Notes: generated by a model from the letters alone, not told the origin. Shown: positions 44,833 to 54,291, counted from the stretch's first letter. The stretch is 64,000 bases of DNA from Methanolinea sp. (GCA_018263335.1 JADFCY010000001.1:62001-126000); one strand, 5' to 3'. Translations and numbers: made by a program.

Positions 44833-46632
44833 TCACAGAGGCCAGAAATACAAAATTGACGGGACTGCCACAGCCACGATGATCATCTCGAGTGGGAGCC
44901 CCATTCGCCAGTAGTCGCCGAACCGCAGGCCAGCAGGTCCCATGACAAGCGCATTGGACTGGTGTCCAATGGGGGTGAGGAATGCGCACGATGCCCCGAT
45001 AGCGGCCGCCATGAGGAAGGGATCCGCTGACACCCCAAGTCCGCTGGCGAGGCTGATGGCAATTGGTGCCATCAGGACCGCACACGCGGCATTGTTGATC
45101 AGGTCAGAGAGAAACATCGTCGCAACCAGGAGGATTATGAGCACGACTGTTGGAGAGAGGTGCGCCGGGAACGAAAGGAGGGCGGAGGCAATCATCTGTG
45201 CGCCCCCCGTGGTCTCAAATGCCTGGCCCACCGGTATCATCGCCCCGAGCAGGATTATCACCGGCCAGTCAACGCTCTCATAGATCTCCCTGAAAGGGAT
45301 GAGCCTTACGAACACCATGGCAACTGCTGCGATGGGGAAGATGACCTGGATGGGGATGATATTGAAGGCTGCAAGAGCAATCGCACATCCAAAGATGCAG
45401 AGGGCGAGGAAGATGCGACGAGGTTCTCCAATCTTCAATCCACGCTCGGCGAGGGGCAGAAGGCCGAGGGCTTTCACTGCCTCCTGCAGTGTGCCTTCTG
45501 TCCCCTGAAGGAGGAGGACATCCCCCACCCCCAGCCGGATCCAGCGGAGCCTCTGTTTGAGACGTTCGCCCTGCCTTGCGACCGCAATCAGGTTGACTCC
45601 GAATGAAAAGCGGGGATCGATGGCCTGGACGGTCCTGCCAATGACGGGTGAATCAGGCCTGACCGTCGCCTCCATGAGGATCACATCGCCGGAACCGAGT
45701 GACTCTCCTTTCACCACCGCATCCTTTACCAGTTCAAATTTCGATTCATCGAGAAAGCCCTGGAGATCATCCGAATCTGCACGGATTATCAGGATGTCTC
45801 CCGGCCTGATGACCTCGTAGTAGTGAGGTGCAGGCCTGACCGACTCACCCCTGACAAGGTGCACTATCGTCACATCCGACTCGGTGATCTGTTCAATGGC
45901 CCGGAGTGACTTTCCCACATATTTTGACTCTTCGGTGACACGCACTTCCGTCAGGTAGTCCCTGATCTTGAAGAGGTCCTCGCGGGAGAGGGTCCCGGTC
46001 CTTTCAGGAACGAGACGCCACCCAAGAAGAGAGATGAAGAGAAGGCCTGCAAGGGCGACGCTGAGACCAACCGGGGTGAAATCGAACATGGTAAACGCAT
46101 CGCCACTATGCGCGGCCCTGAATGTTGCGATGATGATATTTGGGGGGGTCCCGATGAGGGTGATGAGTCCTCCAAGACAGGATCCAAATGCGAGGGGAAG
46201 GAGAAGCCTGGAAGGAGACAACCCGCTCTTTCGCGCCATCCTGATGCCCACCGGCAGGAGGAGGGCAAGTGCTCCTACGTTATTCATGAACGCAGAGAGC
46301 GAAGTGACAAGCCCTGTCAGGGCAGATACCTGCACGGTCGGCCTCTCACCCGCCTTTGTCAGCCATCGTGAGATCACGTCCACCACCCCCGCATTCTGGA
46401 GTCCGCGGCTGATAATCAAAACGGCTGCGACCGTGATCACTGCCGGGTTCGCAAATCCCAGGAATGCCTCTTCCCAGCCGATCACGCCGGTGACCGTGAC
46501 AATGAAGAGTGCGAGTAGTGCGACGATATCGTACCGCCAGCGGCCATATACGAACAATATGAGTGCAACGGCAAGGGTGCAGAAGACATTTCCCTGGTCA
46601 AGGGTCAGCGGGATCATCACGGGAGCGGCCAC
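44833..46632 (-). CDS. SLC13/DASS-type permease with two TrkA-C domains
   Basis: 599 residues: about 11-12 helices in two halves, separated by two TrkA-C (RCK_C) domains at about 213-300 and 305-395 (VTEESKYVGKSLRAIEQ and VRPDSPVIGRTVQAID are their starts). The two half-motifs, SAFMNNVGALALLLPVG and NNAACAVLMAPIAISLA, with GTPPNII and TPIGHQSNALVMGPAG, are the substrate-binding signatures of this family, which carries sulfate, dicarboxylates or arsenite with sodium. The regulatory RCK domains suggest nucleotide control. Substrate not determined. Confidence 0.88.
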   Translation of the reverse strand: MAAPVMIPLTLDQGNVFCTLAVALILFVYGRWRYDIVALLALFIVTVTGVIGWEEAFLGFANPAVITVAAVLIISRGLQNAGVVDVISRWLTKAGERPTVQVSALTGLVTSLSAFMNNVGALALLLPVGIRMARKSGLSPSRLLLPLAFGSCLGGLITLIGTPPNIIIATFRAAHSGDAFTMFDFTPVGLSVALAGLLFISLLGWRLVPERTGTLSREDLFKIRDYLTEVRVTEESKYVGKSLRAIEQITESDVTIVHLVRGESVRPAPHYYEVIRPGDILIIRADSDDLQGFLDESKFELVKDAVVKGESLGSGDVILMEATVRPDSPVIGRTVQAIDPRFSFGVNLIAVARQGERLKQRLRWIRLGVGDVLLLQGTEGTLQEAVKALGLLPLAERGLKIGEPRRIFLALCIFGCAIALAAFNIIPIQVIFPIAAVAMVFVRLIPFREIYESVDWPVIILLGAMIPVGQAFETTGGAQMIASALLSFPAHLSPTVVLIILLVATMFLSDLINNAACAVLMAPIAISLASGLGVSADPFLMAAAIGASCAFLTPIGHQSNALVMGPAGLRFGDYWRMGLPLEMIIVAVAVPSILYFWPL

Positions 46633-46706
46633 CTCCGTCCATCACGCCCTCTGTGCACTTCACCCCCGGGACAGAGAGACTGTCCGGGAAGGGGTGGCTG
46701 CATGTA

Positions 46707-46721
46707 GGGAACGTCATTCCC
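46707..46721. promoter_or_regulatory. Inverted repeat at the SLC13 promoter
   Basis: GGGAA-CGTCA-TTCCC. A TATTATTATG element lies just upstream on the minus strand (about 46729-46738), so the dyad covers the predicted transcription start of the permease gene. Confidence 0.35.
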
Positions 46722-46807
46722 TCTTCACATAATAATACCGCGGGAGTGGTGCAGGAGAGATGAAGGATGTCCCTCTGCGGTGACGGGGGAACTGGTCCAC
46801 CACGCAG

Positions 46808-47947
46808 TCACGGGAATTCCCCCTCCCCTGGTGCCTTTCCGATGCGTTTCCTCTGGGCAACCCGGTACCCGGATACCACGGATATGTGATCTCCAAAGCC
46901 TTCATCAAACTCCCTGTCCCCGGAATCCAGGAAGACAAGGGGGGTCACGGCCAGCTTGTGCGGAGTAGCAACGACGATGATGTTCTCTCTTCCGATGTTT
47001 TGAAGGACCGCCGGACTCACCTGCTGGGTGCCCCTGCCAAGAATCGAGCCCTGTGCACCGATGATGCTGATGACCAGGCGGGCACGGGTACCTCCGCCGA
47101 GGAGGGAGAGCAGCCCCTCCTCGTTCAGGTCGGTTGCCACCAGGGTCCCTCCCTTCACGGCATCAAAGCCGAGGAGTGTCTTTCGAATCCCTATCTCATC
47201 AGCGATAGCAGCCGTGGTGCTCCCTGGACCAAGGATGTACAGGATGTCAGGGGTCCCCTCCATCACTTCCTTTATGAACCTGGCAATGTCCTTCTTTGCC
47301 CGTTCCTCGTCAGGATCTTCAAATACCTGCTTGGTTCCCTGAACGAGGCCCGGACGGTACGGACTCTTCGCGATACCGAAGAGGCGGGTCCGAAGCGATC
47401 CTTCCCTGTATGCCTCCTCGTCCACGTCCATCACTTCCGCGTCACGGAAGAGGAACCTTCCTCCCTTTATGCATCCCTCGCGCACTATCCCTGCTGCTGC
47501 GCCGGGTGTGATGGCAAAGACCGCCGAGTACATCTTCACCCCTGCGGGGATTCCAAGCATTGGAAGTGAATCCCCTACAACGGAGTATATGTCCCTTGCA
47601 GTGCCGTCCCCGCCGCAGAAGAGGATGAGATCTGCGTTCCTCTCAAGAAACGCCCTGCATGCGGCCATGGTGTCCGGTGCACCCGTCTGCTCCGATTCAG
47701 GGCGATATACCACCTCGTATCCAGAGATTCCCTCTTCCGATAGGATCTCCTCACCCATGGCCCCCGAACAGGTGAGGAAATGAATGTCAATGCTTCTGAG
47801 AAGGGAGATCGTCTCTTTCGCTCTCCCGGGGGAACGGGGGACCGCACCCCTTGACAGGGCAGCTTCGACCATCCCGTCTGTTCCTTTCAGGCCGACAGCC
47901 CCGCCCATTCCCGCGACGGGGTTGACGAGGAAACCGAGCGTGCACAT
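46808..47947 (-). CDS. ATP-NAD kinase-like protein (COG3199)
   Basis: 379 residues. LGFLVNPVAGMGGAVGLKGTDG opens the NAD-kinase-like fold, and LILFCGGDGTARDIYSVVG has the GGDGT catalytic motif; PMLGIPAGVKMYSAVFA is the second phosphate loop. The C-terminal half (LVATDLNEEGLLSLLGGGTRARLVISIIG, GRGTQQVSPAVL) defines the long COG3199 subgroup, distinct from the short bacterial NAD kinase. Likely NAD phosphorylation. The ATG at 47947 starts conserved sequence; upstream frame is not conserved-looking. Confidence 0.85.
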   Translation of the reverse strand: MCTLGFLVNPVAGMGGAVGLKGTDGMVEAALSRGAVPRSPGRAKETISLLRSIDIHFLTCSGAMGEEILSEEGISGYEVVYRPESEQTGAPDTMAACRAFLERNADLILFCGGDGTARDIYSVVGDSLPMLGIPAGVKMYSAVFAITPGAAAGIVREGCIKGGRFLFRDAEVMDVDEEAYREGSLRTRLFGIAKSPYRPGLVQGTKQVFEDPDEERAKKDIARFIKEVMEGTPDILYILGPGSTTAAIADEIGIRKTLLGFDAVKGGTLVATDLNEEGLLSLLGGGTRARLVISIIGAQGSILGRGTQQVSPAVLQNIGRENIIVVATPHKLAVTPLVFLDSGDREFDEGFGDHISVVSGYRVAQRKRIGKAPGEGEFP

Positions 47948-48035
47948 GCGTGAGAATAGGTGATGAAGGAGGGGTAATATGTGTTGGGTAGGAGAGATGC
48001 GGGGAAAAATGAGTGGCTGATCCCCGGAATGCGCC

Positions 48036-49400
48036 CTATGCACCAGGGATTTTGGGGAGCCGGGAGAGTGATTCGCGTATCAGCTGCTCAGGATACTCGT
48101 AATCTACGAGCTGTTTGGCATAAAACGCATCATAGGCGGACATGTCGAAGTTGCCGTGCCCGGAACAGTTGAAGAGGATGGTCTTTTTCTCGCCGCTCTT
48201 TCTGCACTTGAGTGCCTCGTCAATTGCCGCCCTGACCGCATGAGAGGTCTCGGGGGCGACGATGATCCCCTCGGTCCTGGCAAAGGTCTGCGCGGCATCG
48301 AAGACCTCGCTCTGGTGGTATGCGACGGCTTTCATCACGCCATCATACACGAGCCTGGAGATGGTCGGGTTGTCGCCGTGGTAGCGCAGTCCCCCGGCAT
48401 GGATTGAGGGAGGTACAAAATCATGGCCAAGGGTGAACATCTTCAGGAGGGGTGTCAGTCCGGCCACGTCGCCATAGTCATACGCAAAGAGCCCCTTCGT
48501 GAGAGTCGGGCAGGATGCAGGTTCCACTGCGATGATCTCAGTCTCCTTGTGCGTTCCTTTCAGTTTCTCACCGGCAAAGGGGAACGAGATCCCGGCGAAA
48601 TTGGACCCCCCGCCCACGCAGCCGATCACCACGTCCGGGTACTCGTCCACAGAGGCAAGTTGTTCCCGGCACTCAAGCCCGATAACGGTCTGGTGCAGGC
48701 AGACATGATTCAGCACGGACCCAAGGGAGTAGTTGGTATTCCCGTGAGTGGCGGCATCCTCCACCGCCTCCGATATGGCGATTCCGAGGCTTCCCGTAGT
48801 CTCCGGGTCCTTCTGCAGCACCGCGCTTCCTGACTTCGTCCGTGTGCTCGGGCTCGGGATGCACTCCGCTCCCCATACCTGCATCATCGACTTGCGGTAG
48901 GGCTTCTGTGCATAACTGGACCTGACCATGTAGATGGTGCACTCAAGGCCGAAGATCTGGGTCGCGAACGCGAGGGCTGATCCCCACTGGCCTGCGCCGG
49001 TCTCGGTCGCGATCCGCTCTATCCCTGCTTTCATGTTGTAATAGGCCTGCGGAACCGCGGTATTGGGCTTATGGCTCCCTGGAGGGCTTACCCCTTCGTA
49101 CTTGTAGTAGATGTGCGCAGGAGTCTTCAGATGTTTCTCCAGCCGGTGGGCACGGTAGAGCGGGCTCGGCCTCCAGAGCCGCAGGACTTCCTGGACTTCC
49201 GGGGGGATGTCAATCGTGCGCTTCGAACTCATCTCCTGGAGAATCAGCTCCATGGGGAAGATTGGAGTCAGGTCATCGGGAACCAGGGGCTTTCCCGTGC
49301 CCGGGTGAAGCGGCGGGTCCAGTGGACTGGGAAGGTCTGGCAGGATGTTATACCAGCTCTTCGGCATCTGGTCCTCATCGAGAGGGATCTTGGTATGCAT
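48036..49400 (-). CDS. Tryptophan synthase beta chain, TrpB2 type
   Basis: 454 residues, longer than TrpB1 by an N-terminal extension and insertions, as expected for TrpB2. Key pieces: [13 protein letters not shown] (SHKPN, Lys Schiff base), [41 protein letters not shown] and [10 protein letters not shown]. TrpB2 proteins synthesise tryptophan from indole and serine but do not pair with TrpA in the same way; they may salvage indole. The ATG at 49400 is preferred: the TATA (about 49421-49428) predicts a start here, giving a leaderless message. The gene is separate from the trp operon. Confidence 0.92.
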   Translation of the reverse strand: MHTKIPLDEDQMPKSWYNILPDLPSPLDPPLHPGTGKPLVPDDLTPIFPMELILQEMSSKRTIDIPPEVQEVLRLWRPSPLYRAHRLEKHLKTPAHIYYKYEGVSPPGSHKPNTAVPQAYYNMKAGIERIATETGAGQWGSALAFATQIFGLECTIYMVRSSYAQKPYRKSMMQVWGAECIPSPSTRTKSGSAVLQKDPETTGSLGIAISEAVEDAATHGNTNYSLGSVLNHVCLHQTVIGLECREQLASVDEYPDVVIGCVGGGSNFAGISFPFAGEKLKGTHKETEIIAVEPASCPTLTKGLFAYDYGDVAGLTPLLKMFTLGHDFVPPSIHAGGLRYHGDNPTISRLVYDGVMKAVAYHQSEVFDAAQTFARTEGIIVAPETSHAVRAAIDEALKCRKSGEKKTILFNCSGHGNFDMSAYDAFYAKQLVDYEYPEQLIRESLSRLPKIPGA

Positions 49401-49435
49401 GCACACCATTTGCTTTGTATAAATATATACATTGT

Positions 49436-49441
49436 TGTACA
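49436..49441. promoter_or_regulatory. TRP box (TGTACA) at the trpB2 promoter
   Basis: TGTACA within the palindrome GTTGTACAAC, just upstream of the TATA element of trpB2. ATATATACATTG at 49423-49434 is identical to the sequence at the trpE promoter. In Methanothermobacter both trpE and trpB2 are TrpY targets through this box. Confidence 0.55.
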
Positions 49442-49506
49442 ACTATGCTTATTGGTGAGGGAATACCGCACGCTCCCAGCCGTGGGATGTCCGGAATGTG
49501 GGTAAT

Positions 49507-51597
49507 TCAGGGGCCGAGGAGGCGGGTTGCCTCTTCCTCGGACTCGCAGATGGTGAATATCCGGGAGAACCCGGTGAGGTCAAAGACCTCCTGCACAAAG
49601 GGCTTCATCGCACAGAGGACCAGGTTCCCGTCCGCCTTCTTCAACCGTTTCATTGCGGCGAGAAGGACCCTTAAACCTGCGCTGCTCATGTAGTCAACAG
49701 ACGAGAGGTTCACCACGATTCTCCTGTTCCCTTCATCGATCGCCCTTGAGAGCTCTCCCTCGAGCACCGGCGCCGAGGCCCCGTCGATCCTGCCAGAGGG
49801 GACGATGAGACGGTGCTTCGCCGGTATTGGTTCTCCTGTTCCGGACGACTCGTCACCCCTTACTCCGTCCTGCAGCGATCCGAGAGCAGGGTATTCCATG
49901 AAGACCGTCGTGTTCTCCCTCGTCCCGGAGATCTCGCAGCGCCCATTGGAGAGACTGCAGCCTCGGGCGACAAACCGACGCACGTTCTCTTCCATGAATG
50001 CAGAAGAGACCGGGAACTGCAGCTTCACAAAGACCCGGCCATTTGTCCCTCCGGTCGCAACCTGCAGGCTGCTCACTCCCGCGACCGATATCTTCTCGAG
50101 GATGTAGAGGAGAAGATCCAAAAAACGCTCCCTGTCTACCATCCCGGGGGGCAGGTTCTCTCCAGGGAAATACTCGATGTGAAGGTGCTCGAACGGATTG
50201 ACGTAGGCAATTCTTAAGGCAAGCGCCCGCGCAAAATCCTCCTCGGTCTCGGCTTCAATGATTCCTTCCTCCTGGTAAGGCGGACGGGAGATTGCTGCCA
50301 CCATCTCCCTGACCACAGCGGAAAGGTCGGTCGGCCCGGGTTCGATCCGTGGCCGGAATCCCCTGAAGGTGACTGTATAATCCTCAAGGAGTCTGCCCAC
50401 GCGGCGGACGAGCGAGAGATCGAGCACAGAACTGAGCATCTCTCCCTGGTATATCTTCTCAAGTTTCTGCGAGATCTGGTTTGCTTTCAGGGCCAGGTGT
50501 ATATCGAGCACCTGCCCGGAGTGGAAATCAAGAGAGAACCGGTTGAAATCAGAGAGCAGCTCATCGACGAGGTCGCTGTCGATCATACCCCGGAACCTCT
50601 CCGCCTCCCCTGCCTCCTCGAGCTCCTCGAGGACATGGGCCACGTACACAAGCCTCCCGGCAATGACCGTGAAGAGGCGGTCCACCTCTCCCATGAGTTC
50701 CCCCGCATATGCCGCGGTGTCCTTCACCCACTCAGGGTTCACGCTCTCGATCCCCTCCAGGCGCGATGCTTCCTTCTTCATCTCCTGGAGCGTGCGCACG
50801 GTAGTGGCGGCATCGAGCGGCCGCCCATGTCCTGGAAGGCAGAGCGTGATGCAGCCCTTCTGCAGGAGCGCGATCACCCGGTCAAGGGTGGAAAGGAGCG
50901 CTTTCTGGTCCCACCCCTTCAGCCCCGCCACACCCGGGGCGGTGGAGAAGAGGAGGTCTCCTAAAAAGAGCGTCTCCCCTATCCGTATGCAGATGCTGTC
51001 GGGGCTGTGGCCCGGGGCAGGGAGGAACTCGATCGTCGCATCCCCTTCGAGCGGCAGCGTCTGCCTCGGCATGGTAAGTCCCCCTCCCAGCGAAAGGGAG
51101 TCAAGGCAGGTGATCACGGAGGTCCCGGCGAAGTTGAGCAATTCGTCCCGGTGTTCTCCCCCCACTCCGGGTGGGAGGAGCCGTATATCAATCCTTGTCG
51201 TCCCGACCTCCTGGCGGATCAGGTCCGCGATGGTGGCCGCGCGGTCATGGGCCTCCAGAGCCCTCGCCCCCGACTCCTGGACCGCGACCAGCATGCGGGG
51301 AATTGCCCGGAACCCCGGGTGGTGCAGGAGCTGGTGGCAGTGATCGAGGTGGACGTGTGTGAGGCAGACCAGCACAGGGCGCGGCTTCTCTGTGATGAGC
51401 GTCTCTATCTCACGGAGGAGATCGTCTGCCTGCCCGGGAAGGCCTCCCGGGTCGACCAGGACCACAAGTCCAGGAGCCGCGACCAGGTACGAGTTCGAGG
51501 ATACGATATCCACCTTGCGGAGGAACGGATAGATCAACACCCCCCCAACGCCAGGGAGGGGCTGCCATACCTGGTTCACCATCTCAGCCAACTGCAA
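49507..51597 (-). CDS. Metallo-beta-lactamase / kinase-like / STAS fusion protein
   Basis: 696 residues with an unusual order. N-terminus (about 1-280): metallo-beta-lactamase fold with T-H81-V-H83-L-D85-H86, H197 (APGHSPDS), D214 (FLGDLLF) and H257 (LPGHGRP), i.e. a complete metal site. Middle (about 300-570): helices then a region with RFLDLLLYILEKI and LQVATGG, resembling a histidine-kinase core whose ATP-binding motifs are degenerate. C-terminus (about 592-695): STAS domain with VNLSSVDYMSSAGLRVLL, whose Ser-Ser at 638-639 corresponds to the phosphorylated serine of anti-anti-sigma factors. No anti-sigma system is near, so it may be a phospho-switch with a hydrolase sensor. Role unknown. 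Confidence 0.82.
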   Translation of the reverse strand: MQLAEMVNQVWQPLPGVGGVLIYPFLRKVDIVSSNSYLVAAPGLVVLVDPGGLPGQADDLLREIETLITEKPRPVLVCLTHVHLDHCHQLLHHPGFRAIPRMLVAVQESGARALEAHDRAATIADLIRQEVGTTRIDIRLLPPGVGGEHRDELLNFAGTSVITCLDSLSLGGGLTMPRQTLPLEGDATIEFLPAPGHSPDSICIRIGETLFLGDLLFSTAPGVAGLKGWDQKALLSTLDRVIALLQKGCITLCLPGHGRPLDAATTVRTLQEMKKEASRLEGIESVNPEWVKDTAAYAGELMGEVDRLFTVIAGRLVYVAHVLEELEEAGEAERFRGMIDSDLVDELLSDFNRFSLDFHSGQVLDIHLALKANQISQKLEKIYQGEMLSSVLDLSLVRRVGRLLEDYTVTFRGFRPRIEPGPTDLSAVVREMVAAISRPPYQEEGIIEAETEEDFARALALRIAYVNPFEHLHIEYFPGENLPPGMVDRERFLDLLLYILEKISVAGVSSLQVATGGTNGRVFVKLQFPVSSAFMEENVRRFVARGCSLSNGRCEISGTRENTTVFMEYPALGSLQDGVRGDESSGTGEPIPAKHRLIVPSGRIDGASAPVLEGELSRAIDEGNRRIVVNLSSVDYMSSAGLRVLLAAMKRLKKADGNLVLCAMKPFVQEVFDLTGFSRIFTICESEEEATRLLGP

Positions 51598-51696
51598 TCA
51601 CCTGCCTCATTTGGTGCACCCGGGATTCATGCGTGCGATCATATTCTCTTCCCCAGGAGCTGATATCTGATCCCCTCACATCAGGAGTGTCCCCCC

Positions 51697-53007
51697 ATGC
51701 AAACCCCCGGGCCCCGCCAGCAGTTCCGGTTCCCCGCGCCGGTCAACGACCAGTGGAACTACCTCCTCTCCACGATATGGAACCAGACGATGCATCTCGT
51801 CGTCATACTGGATGGCAGGCTAGATGAGGGGAGGCTCCGCGATGCCGCTGAGCGTGTACTGGAGGCCGAGCCCCTCCTGGCCTGCAGGTTCGTCGAGGCC
51901 GCAGAGCCACACTGGGAAGCAATTCCCTCTTTTAGGCCGGAATCGATCTTCTCTGTCGCAGGGCAGGACGGGGACAGGGACCTTGCGCTCCGGGAAGTCC
52001 TTACAGGAAAGATCGACCCCGGAGCGGGGCCACAGGCACATTTCGACCTCGTTCACGGAGATACAGACATGCTGATCATCTCCCTCAACCACTCCGTCTG
52101 CGATGCCCGGGGCATCCTGCATGTATCCGGCCTGTGTGCTCGGGCGTACCGGGCACAGGGGAACAATTCCGGGTCTTTCCCTTCCGGAAGGTTTCCCTGC
52201 GACCGGTCCTTTCACCCGCTCCTTTCGGCCCTCTCCGATGAAGAGCGCGCGGTGGCACGCCACTGCTGCGATGAGCAGAGTGCGGAATGGGGGATGCCCT
52301 GGGAGCCGGGTGCCCCGGGCAGCGCGGAGTATTCCGCCAGGACGATTGGTCCCCCTCTGTTCAGGGCGGTAAAGGCATATTCCCGGTCAATGGGGGTTAC
52401 TGTGAACGATATCCTCATCGCCGCCTTCTTTGCATCGGTGAGAAGAGAGATCCCGCACCAGGAAGACCGCGATTACCCTGTCCTCACCTCTACTGACCTT
52501 CGCCGTATTCATCCTGGCGTCAGGAGCCCTGCCGTTGCGAACCTCTCTGTTGCGTTCGAGGTATGGCTCCCTGCAGGAATGCCCGGCCGCCCACACGATC
52601 TGGTCCTCGCGGCACACCGCGTAATGGATGAGAAGAAACGCCTCCGCGTGGGTATTGGATCTGCGATACGGCTCGAAGAGATGTTTTCATCAGGCTTTGA
52701 CCAGGTGCGGGAGCATCTCCTCGAGGCAAAACGCCGCAGCCGAATCGAAGGCTATCCAAAGAACCCGTTCATCAGCAATATCGGGATACTGCCCCACTCC
52801 TGCGTTGACTTCGGGTATCCCCATACGATGGCAGCCTATGTCGTCCCCCCGGTTGAGTATCCCCCGGGTTTTGGGATCGCTGCCAGCACATTCGATGGCA
52901 CCCTTACGCTCTCGTGCGGCTTCTGCGATGGCCCGATTGCGGGCCGGACGGTGGAGAGGGTAATGACCTCGATGGAAGAGTTCCTCTCGACGCTCACCAG
53001 GGAGTAA
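51697..53007 (+). CDS. Condensation-type acyltransferase (COG4908-like)
   Basis: 436 residues in two lobes like the NRPS condensation/chloramphenicol acetyltransferase fold. The catalytic motif is LIISLNHSVCDARGI (H-x3-D; the usual form is H-H-x3-D, here N-H-x3-D). Supporting strings: VNDILIAAFFASVRREI, STDLRRIHPGVRSPAVANLSVAFEVWLP and NIGILPHSCVDFGYP. Proteins of this group esterify or amidate CoA- or carrier-bound acyl groups. It stands alone; no NRPS, lipid or wax synthase gene is near. Substrate unknown. Confidence 0.75.
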   Translation: MQTPGPRQQFRFPAPVNDQWNYLLSTIWNQTMHLVVILDGRLDEGRLRDAAERVLEAEPLLACRFVEAAEPHWEAIPSFRPESIFSVAGQDGDRDLALREVLTGKIDPGAGPQAHFDLVHGDTDMLIISLNHSVCDARGILHVSGLCARAYRAQGNNSGSFPSGRFPCDRSFHPLLSALSDEERAVARHCCDEQSAEWGMPWEPGAPGSAEYSARTIGPPLFRAVKAYSRSMGVTVNDILIAAFFASVRREIPHQEDRDYPVLTSTDLRRIHPGVRSPAVANLSVAFEVWLPAGMPGRPHDLVLAAHRVMDEKKRLRVGIGSAIRLEEMFSSGFDQVREHLLEAKRRSRIEGYPKNPFISNIGILPHSCVDFGYPHTMAAYVVPPVEYPPGFGIAASTFDGTLTLSCGFCDGPIAGRTVERVMTSMEEFLSTLTRE

Positions 53008-53191
53008 GAACCGTCATGCCAGGGGTGTCGGGCGGGATTTAAGGGACGACGGCCACGATGATCGAGACCCACAGAGACACCCCGGCCCAAGGATGGGGAC
53101 ACGAAGGAAAATTCCCAAAATACTGCCAGTAACCCGATCCCCAGGCGCTTGTGACAGGGATATACTGAACTACCCCTCCTTTCCCCCGTGG

Positions 53192-53689
53192 TCAGAGGGG
53201 AATTATCCGGGCAACCCTCTCCCCGGTCTGGTATATGGCATACGTGGGGTTTCCGGTCAGATAGCCGCATATCTCCCCGGGGTTGATGCCAAGCATGCTC
53301 CCTTCCCGGTATACCAAGGGCTGGTGTGTGTGACCGGACACGACGATATCGTATACTCCACTCCCCACGCACCCGGCAAGGAGCGCACGGTCATGCCCGT
53401 GCATCAGCGCAACCCGCTCGCCATCAACCCGTAGGTCGGCAAAATACCCCGCAATCTCAATGTTCTGCTGCTCGCGGGAACGTGTCGCGAGCAGTTCGCG
53501 ATCCCCGTCGTTGTTCCCGAACACCCCGACTACCCGTACCGGGATCCTCCCAAGGATAGGGATGACGAATGGCGCGATGTAATCCCCCGTGTGGAGCACC
53601 ATGTCAACCTCCTCCCGGATGAGCGCCTCCACCGCGCGCCCGGTATTGGAGAGGTGGTCATGAGTGTCACCAATAATGCCGATCTTCAT
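53192..53689 (-). CDS. Metallophosphoesterase, YfcE/MJ0936 type
   Basis: 165 residues. Metal ligands are in order: IIGDTHDH, VLHTGDYI, VFGNNDGD, LMHGHD and VSGHTHQP. This is the compact calcineurin-like phosphodiesterase of which the Methanocaldococcus MJ0936 enzyme is the archaeal reference. Substrate unknown. Single gene, divergent from the HEAT-repeat gene. Confidence 0.93.
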   Translation of the reverse strand: MKIGIIGDTHDHLSNTGRAVEALIREEVDMVLHTGDYIAPFVIPILGRIPVRVVGVFGNNDGDRELLATRSREQQNIEIAGYFADLRVDGERVALMHGHDRALLAGCVGSGVYDIVVSGHTHQPLVYREGSMLGINPGEICGYLTGNPTYAIYQTGERVARIIPL

Positions 53690-53769
53690 CTCGCATACTC
53701 CACATCCTCACTCCCAGGTATGACCACATAAAGGAAGCCTTATTGTCGCATGGACGCCATCTGGAGAGG

Positions 53770-54129
53770 ATGAGCGAACGGGAGGATGCGAGGGACATCG
53801 TCTGCGGCCTCGAGCGGGCGATCACCGGCAACGACCGGGTTTCCAGGCGGAGGCTCCTCGACCGCCTGGTGGTGCTCCTTTTCACCACCGACACTGCAGC
53901 ACCCGCGCTCGTGTCCCAAGGAGGGATACGGCTCCTTTTCGCCGCTGCAAGAGACAGGGACGAGAAGATCCGCCTCCACGCAGTCCATGCACTCTCACGG
54001 CTGGCCGATTCCGGGTTTTCAGAGGACCTGAAAAAGTCAGGGGCCAGGAACGTCATCGCACCCCTCAGGGAAGACCCCTATCTGCCGGTGAGGGCAATGG
54101 CCGAGAAGTTCCTGGACAAGCTGGACTGA
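53770..54129 (+). CDS. HEAT/ARM-repeat protein
   Basis: 119 residues, all helical. Repeats are visible around LLDRLVVLLFTTDTAAPALVSQGGIRLLFAAARDRDEKIRLHAVHALSRLADSG and VIAPLREDPYLPVRAMAEKFLDKL, with the D/E-x-x-I/V-R spacing of HEAT units. It probably mediates protein binding. The ATG at 53770 was chosen (GGAG just before); an upstream TTG is possible. Confidence 0.75.
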   Translation: MSEREDARDIVCGLERAITGNDRVSRRRLLDRLVVLLFTTDTAAPALVSQGGIRLLFAAARDRDEKIRLHAVHALSRLADSGFSEDLKKSGARNVIAPLREDPYLPVRAMAEKFLDKLD

Positions 54130-54258
54130 TCCCCCAAGTATTTTTTGTGTGTCAAAACCTCCAGAGGGATCCAGGTTACAGGCTTTTTCCGGGTGGAAGG
54201 GGGATTGCCAAAAAATACCCGGGAATGTGAGGAAGAAAGTCCCCTGGCGCAGCGTGAA

Positions 54259-54270
54259 CCATAATTATGG
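54259..54270. promoter_or_regulatory. 12-bp palindrome overlapping the ALDH TATA box
   Basis: CCATAATTATGG is a perfect palindrome; its core ATAATTAT sits about 27 bp before the ATG at 54292, the TATA position for a leaderless transcript. A protein bound here would occlude the TATA. Confidence 0.4.
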
Positions 54271-54291
54271 ATTGGCCATAACTCTTCGTCC

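Noticed and set aside
44243-45085. Minus-strand 280-codon frame overlapping the MEDS sensor and SLC13 genes
   Set aside because: It overlaps the two real genes in another frame, and the product is cysteine- and arginine-rich without recognisable motifs.
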